Source: an uncultured Clostridia bacterium
Lineage (GTDB): Bacteria > Bacillota > Clostridia > Oscillospirales > Oscillospiraceae
Direction: 5' to 3'
NCBI GenBank assembly: GCA_947383645.1
Contig: CANDEH010000124.1
Coordinates: forward strand, 1-6,106
Length of the DNA: 6,106 nucleotides
Within the stretch, counting starts at the first letter, position 1; the number at the start of each line of letters is the position of its first letter. This document shows positions 1 through 3,747 of the stretch, piece after piece. The position numbers and the translations under genes were made by a program. The notes beneath the pieces are model-generated. The model did not search any database. It was not told where the DNA came from and worked only from the letters and a program-made list of their open reading frames with translations.

Positions 1-186
1 CGGGGGAGCTATGAGTACCTGCATCTCGCCTATGACGCGGTGTGCGCCTGGCTGGCGGAGCACACGGAGTATCAGGTCTGCGGGCCAGCCATGGACCGGT
101 ATTTGAATGATCCCCATCAGGTGTCCTCGGCGGAGGATCTGCGCACAGGGGTGCTGTTCCCGGTGGAGCGGGTCCCGCGTCCTTAG
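1..186 (+). CDS. GyrI-like effector-binding domain protein, C-terminal part only
   Basis: Frame 1 is open from the left edge to a TAG at 184-186, giving 61 residues of a protein whose start lies outside the window. Visible pieces include YEYLHLAYDAVCAWL and GPAMDRYLNDP, then an acidic stretch and a final strand LRTGVLFPVE. This is the typical ending of the GyrI-like/AraC effector-binding fold: an aromatic helix, the 'GP..E/DRYLNDP' loop and a last beta strand ending in Pro-Val. Known members bind small hydrophobic or cationic molecules. They occur either alone or as the C-terminal sensor of AraC- or MerR-type regulators, and the visible part cannot say which. The next gene downstream is a different, complete GyrI-like protein on the same strand, 192 bp away. 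A short hairpin (CCCCCG/CGGGGG, 187-208) starts directly after the stop codon. Confidence 0.7.
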   Translation, partial: RGSYEYLHLAYDAVCAWLAEHTEYQVCGPAMDRYLNDPHQVSSAEDLRTGVLFPVERVPRP

Positions 187-223
187 CCCCCGTATGCGCA
201 GGCGGGGGATGCCGGGTGGACGA

Positions 224-283
224 GGGATTTTGCCGTCCTGCAAAGCAAAATCCCAGAAATCCTGACGGATTTCAAGGTTTTTT
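224..283 (+). terminator. Two adjacent stem-loops with T-run, probable terminator or attenuator
   Basis: A perfect 10-bp inverted repeat, GGGATTTTGC (224-233) with GCAAAATCCC (245-254), is followed after one base by GAAATCC (256-262) and GGATTTC (267-273) around a TGAC loop, then AAGG and six T (278-283). This would end the upstream GyrI-domain gene. The second stem is AT-rich and four bases separate it from the T-run, so it is not an ideal terminator. AAATCC at 247-252 could instead pair with GGATTT at 267-272, which would disrupt both stems. Regulation by that switch is only inference. Confidence 0.45.
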
Positions 284-323
284 GCGGAGGAACAGCGGCG
301 TCCGGGCAGCCGGGGCGAGAGGC

Positions 324-352
324 TTGCCGCAGCGGATAGAATATGGTATTCT
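324..352 (+). promoter_or_regulatory. Possible weak sigma-A promoter for the GyrI-like gene
   Basis: TTGCCG (324-329) and TATTCT (347-352) lie 17 bases apart, placing a start site near 359, just before the ribosome site at 365-371. Each box matches consensus at four of six positions. An alternative -10, TAGAAT at 337-342, has no matching -35. The gene may also be read from upstream. Confidence 0.3.
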
Positions 353-378
353 TATCGAAAGATGAAAGGAGAATCGCT

Positions 379-1008
379 ATGGCATTTGATTTTAAGAAGG
401 AGTACAGGGAGTTCTATCTGCCCCCGAAAAAGCCGCAGATTGTGGATATTCCGCCTATGAACTACGTCGCTGTCCGGGGACAAGGCGACCCCAACGAGGA
501 GGGCGGCGCCTACCAGCGGGCTATCAGCGTTCTCTACGCGGTGGCCTACACGATTAAGATGAGCTACAAGGGCAGCCGTCAGATACAGGGGTTTTTCCAG
601 TACGTCGTCCCGCCGCTGGAGGGCTTCTGGCGGCAGGAGGAGGACGGCATAGACTACGCCAACAAGTCCGGCTTCCAGTGGACCTCCGTGATCCGGCTGC
701 CTGACTTCGTCACCCCGGAGGACTTCCGCTGGGCGGTGGACGAGGCGTCCCAAAAGAAGAAGCTGGACTGCTCCACTGCGGAGTTCCTCTCTCTCACCGA
801 GGGGCTCTGCGTCCAGATGATGCACCTGGGTCCCTACGACGACGAGCCGGCCTCCATCGCCCTGATGGACGCCTTCACAGCGGCCAACGGCTACGAAACC
901 GACCTCACCGCCACCCGCCTCCACCACGAAATCTACCTCTCCGACCCCCGCAAAACCGCCCCCGAAAAACAAAAAACCGTCCTCCGCCACCCCATCAAAA
1001 AGAAATAA
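379..1008 (+). CDS. GyrI-like small-molecule-binding protein (COG4832-type)
   Basis: A 209-residue soluble protein with no signal peptide or membrane segment. I start it at ATG 379 because AAAGGAG (365-371) sits seven bases upstream. An in-frame ATG at 343 has no ribosome site and would put that motif inside the coding sequence. The N-terminal part reads YLPPKKPQIVDIPPMNYVAV followed by RGQGDPNEEGGAYQRAISVL, then VAYTIKMSYKG and YVVPPLEGFW. The later part carries SVIRLPDFVTPEDF, CVQMMHLGPYDDEPASI and a closing RLHHEIYLSDPRK. These match stand-alone GyrI-like proteins of about 200 residues, which have two SHS2-like modules around a ligand cleft. Family members bind hydrophobic or cationic compounds, and some have been reported to hydrolyse cyclopropane-containing genotoxins. 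Which applies here cannot be read from sequence. The last 40 codons are strikingly C- and A-rich and G-poor, unlike the first half. Transcription ends toward the hairpin-rich spacer, where no ordinary + strand terminator is visible. Confidence 0.85.
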   Translation: MAFDFKKEYREFYLPPKKPQIVDIPPMNYVAVRGQGDPNEEGGAYQRAISVLYAVAYTIKMSYKGSRQIQGFFQYVVPPLEGFWRQEEDGIDYANKSGFQWTSVIRLPDFVTPEDFRWAVDEASQKKKLDCSTAEFLSLTEGLCVQMMHLGPYDDEPASIALMDAFTAANGYETDLTATRLHHEIYLSDPRKTAPEKQKTVLRHPIKKK

Positions 1009-1027
1009 CCCCGTCCCGCAGAACAGG

Positions 1028-1057
1028 GGGGGAATCCAAAGGGGGGCCAAGCCCCCC
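1028..1057. repeat. GGGGGAATC repeat unit, copy A, with G/C hairpin
   Basis: The 19-base core GGGGGAATCCAAAGGGGGG (1028-1046) is followed by the hairpin GGGGGGC-CAA-GCCCCCC (1041-1057). A second copy with one core mismatch lies at 1182-1214. Two copies this alike in one spacer suggest a small dispersed repeat family. That is inference, since only this window is visible. Confidence 0.6.
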
Positions 1058-1062
1058 GTGGC

Positions 1063-1083
1063 TTGTTCGCCAAAGGCGAACAA
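1063..1083. repeat. 9-bp perfect hairpin
   Basis: TTGTTCGCC (1063-1071) and GGCGAACAA (1075-1083) form a perfect 9-bp stem with an AAA loop. It is followed on the + strand by A residues, not T, so it is not a normal + strand terminator for the GyrI-like gene. Confidence 0.55.
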
Positions 1084-1128
1084 AAAAATTAAAATCATTT
1101 TTCCGGAAACCGCGCTTTTCGGAAAAAT
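1081..1128 (-). terminator. Probable terminator of lexA
   Basis: A 13-bp stem with one G-T wobble (1097-1109 with 1116-1128, six-base loop) is followed, read on the minus strand, by GATTTTAATTTTTTT (1082-1096). The direction suits lexA, whose stop lies about 90 bases upstream. On the + strand the same hairpin is followed by C residues, so termination is expected only for minus-strand transcripts. Confidence 0.6.
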
Positions 1129-1138
1129 CCCCCGACCC

Positions 1139-1180
1139 GCGCGCCCGGGGCGCGCACACCAGTGACCGACGTCACTGGTG
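1139..1180. repeat. Two further perfect inverted repeats
   Basis: GCGCGCCC (1139-1146) pairs with GGGCGCGC (1148-1155). Directly next to it CACCAGTGAC (1157-1166) pairs with GTCACTGGTG (1171-1180) around CGAC. Together with neighbouring hairpins they fill almost all of 1028-1218. Function unknown; a protein-binding palindrome or a repeat-element core are both possible. Confidence 0.5.
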
Positions 1181-1181
1181 A

Positions 1182-1218
1182 GGGGGAATCTAAAGGGGGG
1201 ACGCAAGTCCCCCCTTTA
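1182..1218. repeat. GGGGGAATC repeat unit, copy B, hairpin overlapping lexA stop
   Basis: The core GGGGGAATCTAAAGGGGGG (1182-1200) matches copy A at 18 of 19 positions. It leads into a perfect 12-bp stem, 1191-1202 with 1207-1218, around GCAA. The last three bases of the stem (1216-1218) are the TAA stop codon of lexA on the minus strand, so the repeat abuts the gene exactly. Confidence 0.6.
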
Positions 1219-1806
1219 ATACTGCCGTATGACCGCCGTCACCCGCCCCAGGATGACGGCCTCGCTGCCGTCGATGGGGTCGTAGTCGTCATTCTCGGGC
1301 AGGAGCCAGGTCTCGCCGTGTTCGCGGCGGAGGCGCTTTACAGTGGCCTCCTCGCCGATCATGGCCACCACGATCTCCCCGTTGTAGGCGCTGCTCTGCT
1401 GGTGGACAATCACCAGGTCCCCCGGCAGGATGCCCGCTTTAATCATGGAAAGTCCCCGGACCCGCAGGGCGAAGTACTCGCCGGCCTTGCCGCTGGTGTC
1501 AAAGGTGATGTAGTCCTCAATACACTCCTGGGCCAAAATCGGCGCGCCGGCGGCCACATTGCCCAGAATGGGCACCTGATTCTCCACCGCCTGAACGGTG
1601 GGCACGGTGATGGCCCGGCCCTTACAGGCGCTCTTCTCAATGAGGCCCGCCTCCTCCAGCTTCTTGAGGTGGAAGTGGACCGTGGAGGGGGACTTGAGCC
1701 CCACCGCCTCCCCGATCTCCCGGACCGAGGGGGCGTACCCCTGTTCCCCGATCATGCGCACAATGGTCTCGTAGATCCTGGTCTGCATATCGGTCTTTCT
1801 GCCCAT
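1216..1806 (-). CDS. lexA: LexA, SOS response repressor
   Basis: A 196-residue protein, close to usual LexA length. LexA represses DNA-damage genes and cleaves itself when RecA filaments form. The N-terminal winged helix-turn-helix spans about residues 8-65, with recognition region PSVREIGEAVGLKSPSTVHF and wing GRAITV. The self-cleavage bond is Ala86-Gly87 in NVAAGAPI. The protease half carries the Ser120 nucleophile in RGLSMIKAGI and the Lys157 general base in ATVKRL, plus LPGDLVIV and NGEIVVA. The residue before Ser is Leu, where Asp is usual (GDSM). The start at 1806 is supported by AGGAGGTG (1814-1821) nine bases upstream; Met7 has no such site. It is divergent from secG. A LexA-box-like site overlaps the -35, so autorepression is expected. 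The stop codon lies inside a repeat hairpin. Confidence 0.96.
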   Translation of the reverse strand: MGRKTDMQTRIYETIVRMIGEQGYAPSVREIGEAVGLKSPSTVHFHLKKLEEAGLIEKSACKGRAITVPTVQAVENQVPILGNVAAGAPILAQECIEDYITFDTSGKAGEYFALRVRGLSMIKAGILPGDLVIVHQQSSAYNGEIVVAMIGEEATVKRLRREHGETWLLPENDDYDPIDGSEAVILGRVTAVIRQY

Positions 1807-1833
1807 GGGGAGACACCTCCTCTGATTTTTTTC

Positions 1834-1862
1834 AGTATAGCATAGATTTTTCCAAAATGCAA
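1834..1862 (-). promoter_or_regulatory. lexA sigma-A promoter
   Basis: On the minus strand TTGCAT (1857-1862) and TATACT (1834-1839) are 17 bases apart, with TGC directly before the -10 (extended -10). The predicted start near 1827 leaves a leader of about 20 bases that just holds the ribosome site. Confidence 0.8.
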
Positions 1863-1872
1863 CGCCTGTTCC
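1859..1872. promoter_or_regulatory. LexA box (SOS operator) at lexA promoter
   Basis: Read on the minus strand the site is GGAACAGGCGTTGC. It matches the B. subtilis-type consensus CGAACRNRYGTTYC at 12 of 14 positions; the first base and the Y differ. It overlaps the -35 hexamer, the position expected for autorepression. I saw no second box in the intergenic region. Confidence 0.65.
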
Positions 1873-1928
1873 TATATTTATTTTCAGGGAGGTCTGGGAG
1901 AAAAACAGGAAAAAGCCGTATTTTTCTC

Positions 1929-1957
1929 TTGAAATGCGGACACAACTGTGGTATCAT
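1929..1957 (+). promoter_or_regulatory. secG sigma-A promoter
   Basis: TTGAAA (1929-1934) and TATCAT (1952-1957) are 17 bases apart, with TGG before the -10 (extended -10). The start is expected near 1964, giving a leader of about 60 bases. The -35 lies 66 bp from the lexA -35. Confidence 0.8.
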
Positions 1958-1977
1958 AATTTCCTACGTGGAATATT

Positions 1978-1993
1978 CTGCGGCTGACCGCAG
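1978..1993 (+). promoter_or_regulatory. Small hairpin in the secG leader
   Basis: CTGCGG and CCGCAG form a perfect 6-bp stem with a CTGA loop in the predicted untranslated leader. It ends 14 bases before the AGGAGG ribosome site (2008-2013). It may stabilise the message or do nothing; no known riboswitch fold is recognisable. Confidence 0.3.
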
Positions 1994-2023
1994 TTCCAGG
2001 GATTTACAGGAGGATTTTGTACT

Positions 2024-2260
2024 ATGGGAACGCTTACTACGGTGATGACGGTATTGCAGCTGATTGTGGGGCTGGTGATTATTTTGATGGTCCTCTTCCA
2101 GAGCGGAAAGAGCGAGGGCCTCGGTGTCATCGGCGGCGCGGCGGACACCTTCCTGGCCAAGAGCAAGGCCAAGAGCATGGACGCCAAGCTGGCCCGGGCC
2201 ACCAAGTGGGTGGGCGCCGTGTTTATCGTCCTGACGCTGGCGCTGAACATCCTGCACTGA
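2024..2260 (+). CDS. secG: SecG, protein-export membrane subunit
   Basis: A 78-residue membrane protein of the usual SecG size. SecG is the small third subunit of the SecYEG channel in the cytoplasmic membrane and assists SecA-driven export. The first membrane segment spans about residues 4-25 (VLQLIVGLVIILMVLFQ). Next comes the family's cytoplasmic loop, with SGKSEGLGVIGGAADTFLAK (residues 27-46) and a basic stretch KSKAKSMDAKLARATK. The second segment is about residues 62-77 (WVGAVFIVLTLALNIL). AGGAGG at 2008-2013, ten bases upstream, supports the ATG at 2024. It has its own promoter, divergent from lexA, and a strong terminator 12 bases after the stop, so it is probably transcribed mostly alone. 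In many Firmicutes secG precedes rnr and smpB; here a DUF6194-like gene follows instead. Confidence 0.95.
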   Translation: MGTLTTVMTVLQLIVGLVIILMVLFQSGKSEGLGVIGGAADTFLAKSKAKSMDAKLARATKWVGAVFIVLTLALNILH

Positions 2261-2272
2261 GTGAGAGCAGAG

Positions 2273-2309
2273 GCGGACCTGCCGCAAGTGCGCGGCGGGT
2301 CCGCTTTTG
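2273..2309 (+). terminator. secG intrinsic terminator
   Basis: A 13-bp stem, GCGGACCTGCCGC (2273-2285) with GCGGCGGGTCCGC (2292-2304) and one T-G wobble, has a six-base loop and is followed by TTTTG. It lies in the 85-bp gap between secG and the next gene. Expression of the latter therefore needs read-through or an unseen promoter. Confidence 0.85.
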
Positions 2310-2345
2310 TCTGCGCAGCAGGCTCTGAGAGAGGAGTGAGGTGCG

Positions 2346-2795
2346 ATGACGCCGGAGCAGATTCTGGACCGCTGCCTCGCCTGTCTGCCGGACACTGTCC
2401 CGGTGGAGAGCTGGGGGGAGCGGGGGATCTTCTACAATCCCGGCGGCCTTTTCAAGCGGGGGGTCTACGTCCTGACGGTGAAGGAGCGGGACGGATCCAA
2501 CGACCGGGCCTCCCGGCTGGACCGGGAAGGGGTCTACCGGGTGAATCTGGGCCTGCGGCGGGAGACCTTCCAGCGGCTCTTCGGTCCCCCGCCCAGGCGG
2601 CCGGAGAAGGGCGGCGTGGTGGATATGGATTGGGACTTCACCGCCCCGGACCGGGTGGGACCCCACCCGGTGTACGCCTGGATGGGCTGGATTGCCCTCC
2701 TCAATCCCTCGGAAAGAACCTTTGCCGCGCTGCGGCCTATGGTGGAGGAGAGCTATGCCTTTGCCAAAGAGAAGGCGCGGCGGCGGAGAGCATAG
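2346..2795 (+). CDS. DUF6194-like protein of unknown function
   Basis: A 149-residue soluble protein without signal peptide or membrane segment. The segments VESWGERGIFYNPGGLFKRG, ASRLDREGVYRVNLGLRRET, FQRLFGPPP and DRVGPHPVYAWMGWIALLNP, then SERTF and VEESYAFAKEKARRRRA, follow the order of the DUF6194 family: a 'WG...FFYNP' strand, an 'LnR.GvyRlNiG' motif, 'HPVY...W...LNPS' and a C-terminal helix. Members are stand-alone proteins of about 150 residues with no assigned activity; the fold resembles MmcQ/YjbR-type small domains, which is only an impression. The start is supported by AGGAG (2332-2336) nine bases upstream. It ends with an arginine-rich tail. It follows the secG terminator on the same strand, and I could not identify its own promoter. 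Everything immediately downstream is mobile-element debris. Confidence 0.75.
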   Translation: MTPEQILDRCLACLPDTVPVESWGERGIFYNPGGLFKRGVYVLTVKERDGSNDRASRLDREGVYRVNLGLRRETFQRLFGPPPRRPEKGGVVDMDWDFTAPDRVGPHPVYAWMGWIALLNPSERTFAALRPMVEESYAFAKEKARRRRA

Positions 2796-2868
2796 AGGAG
2801 AGGACCGCCCCCTTCATTGAACTGGCCCGCCCCCCAGATGGAAGGAAGCATTATCCATCACGGTCACA

Positions 2869-2997
2869 GCAGTGGAACGCTCTTTTGCCTGGCTTGATAA
2901 ATGCCGGAAACTTTGGAAAAACTGCGAACGTAAATTGCAGAATTCTTTTCAAATGCCTTCTCCTGCCTCTATTCGGCTGCTCTTAAATGGATACTGA
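2869..2997 (+). pseudogene. 3' remnant of an IS5-type DDE transposase
   Basis: Reading from 2869 in this frame gives AVERSFAWLDKCRKLWKNCE, then RKLQNSFQMPSPASIRLLLN and GY before a TGA at 2995-2997. VER-FAW-----R-L is the conserved C-terminal signature of IS5-group transposases, where the Glu is probably the third acid of the DDE triad. It is followed by the usual 'N-ERKL..S.Q....A.I.LLL' helix. Only about 42 residues remain. The frame continues upstream (roughly 2830-2868) without recognisable family sequence, and no start codon or inverted terminal repeat is visible. I infer a truncated, inactive insertion-sequence end left between the DUF6194-like gene and the tRNA promoter. Confidence 0.7.
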
Positions 2998-3199
2998 ACA
3001 GGCTTTAAGACCAAATTCGGGTGTGCAGGCCACTAAACAGATTGAACACAACCGATTTGTGCTCTACGGCCATGTGTGAGACGCGTCCTGCGGGGCTTGC
3101 GCTGTTCCCCCTCCGAACAAGGAGCTGCGGCTATCCTCAGCCTAAGCGGAAGTACGTTCTTATAATTGCCGAAAACCTGTATGTCACAAAAATTTTTCA
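2998..3199. other. Non-coding stretch between transposase remnant and tRNA promoter
   Basis: I see no supported gene, RNA or repeat here. It is less GC-rich than the housekeeping genes and probably includes the remaining right flank of the insertion sequence. A 60-codon open frame at 3021-3203 has no ribosome site and no recognisable content. Confidence 0.4.
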
Positions 3200-3228
3200 T
3201 TGACAAACAGTACAGAACATGGTATTAT
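3200..3228 (+). promoter_or_regulatory. tRNA-Ser operon promoter
   Basis: A perfect -35, TTGACA (3200-3205), and TATTAT (3223-3228, five of six) are 17 bases apart, with TGG before the -10. The start falls near 3235, about 18 bases before the first tRNA, as expected for a strong stable-RNA promoter. Confidence 0.88.
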
Positions 3229-3252
3229 CTCTCTTGCACCTAAGACCGATTG

Positions 3253-3342
3253 GGAGAGATGTCCGAGCGGTTTAAGGAACCGGTCTTGAAAACCGGCGAT
3301 GTGTCAAAGCATCCGTGGGTTCGAATCCCACTCTCTCCGCCA
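3253..3342 (+). tRNA. tRNA-Ser, anticodon TGA
   Basis: The acceptor stem is GGAGAGA (3253-3259) with TCTCTCC (3332-3338), then discriminator G and encoded CCA (3340-3342). The anticodon stem CCGGT/ACCGG holds the loop CTTGAAA with TGA at 3287-3289, reading UCA and other UCN codons. A long variable arm (GATG/CATC) marks it as class II, as serine tRNAs are. The T loop GGTTCGAATCC is canonical. At 90 bases including CCA it looks intact. A second serine tRNA follows after 23 bases. Confidence 0.95.
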
Positions 3343-3365
3343 GTTGATAGACCAAAAACAGGTTT

Positions 3366-3457
3366 GCAGAAGTACCCAAGTGGCCGAAGGGGCTCCCCTG
3401 CTAAGGGAGTAGGCGTCTAAACAGCGCGCGAGGGTTCAAATCCCTCCTTCTGCGCCA
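3366..3457 (+). tRNA. tRNA-Ser, anticodon GCT
   Basis: The acceptor stem is GCAGAAG (3366-3372) with CTTCTGC (3447-3453), then discriminator G and encoded CCA (3455-3457). The anticodon stem CTCCC/GGGAG holds the loop CTGCTAA with GCT at 3400-3402, reading AGC and AGU. It has a class II variable arm and the T-loop sequence GGTTCAAATCC. It is probably cotranscribed with the preceding tRNA-Ser from the promoter at 3200. Together the pair covers UCN (in part) and AGY serine codons. Confidence 0.95.
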
Positions 3458-3482
3458 AGTTGCATTGACAAAAAAGATGCAG

Positions 3483-3516
3483 GCAAAAATCCCGCACTTT
3501 GGTGCGGGATTTTTGC
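3483..3516 (+). terminator. Terminator of the tRNA-Ser pair
   Basis: A perfect 15-bp stem (3483-3497 with 3502-3516) has a TTTG loop. The GC part CCCGCAC/GTGCGGG is flanked by A5/T5, so the stem can act as a terminator in either direction. It lies 25 bases after the second tRNA. Confidence 0.9.
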
Positions 3517-3747
3517 GTTAAAACGCGGGATTGTGGCAAAAGAGAGATGTTGGGAAAAAGCCGCTCACTGCCCTGCCAGAAACACTGGTAAGGACGTTGG
3601 GCGGCTTTTTGCTTCCCGCCATGGGTGGTTATGCTTCAGTTGTCTCCGGCTCCTTGGTGGTAATGGTAATCGCTTTGACCTGGCTTCCCCTGTTTTATGA
3701 TTTTCTCGCTGAATTTATTTCATTTCCCCCGTGATTTTTTATCATAG
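3517..3747. other. Region without a confident gene; structured segment and orphan frame
   Basis: AAAAAGCCGC (3555-3564) and GCGGCTTTTT (3601-3610) form a perfect 10-bp pair ending in T5, with a small CCAG/CTGG stem inside the loop. This could be a second + strand terminator. An open frame from a TTG at 3531 to 3734 would encode 67 residues with two hydrophobic stretches (LGGFLLPAMGGYASVVSGSL and VVMVIALTWLPLF). It has no ribosome site and I recognise no family. It may be the residue of an inserted element, because recombinase sequence begins abruptly just after it. Confidence 0.35.

Noticed and set aside
352..1206. Long minus-strand open frame of 284 codons antisense to the GyrI-like gene
   Set aside because: Its translation is low-complexity and G/V/E-rich as expected from the complement of a GC-rich gene, it has no family match, and it crosses the hairpin mosaic. 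The + strand gene has clear family motifs and a ribosome site.
1162..1845. Plus-strand open frame of 227 codons over lexA
   Set aside because: It is the complement of the well-supported lexA and includes repeat hairpin and lexA leader sequence. No ribosome site or recognisable motif.
2261..2986. Plus-strand open frame of 241 codons overlapping the DUF6194-like gene
   Set aside because: It starts in the secG terminator and reads the DUF6194-like gene and transposase remnant out of frame. The product is a G/A/R-rich shadow.
3021..3203. 60-codon open frame upstream of the tRNAs
   Set aside because: No ribosome site, no hydrophobic or domain pattern, and its end overlaps the tRNA promoter -35.
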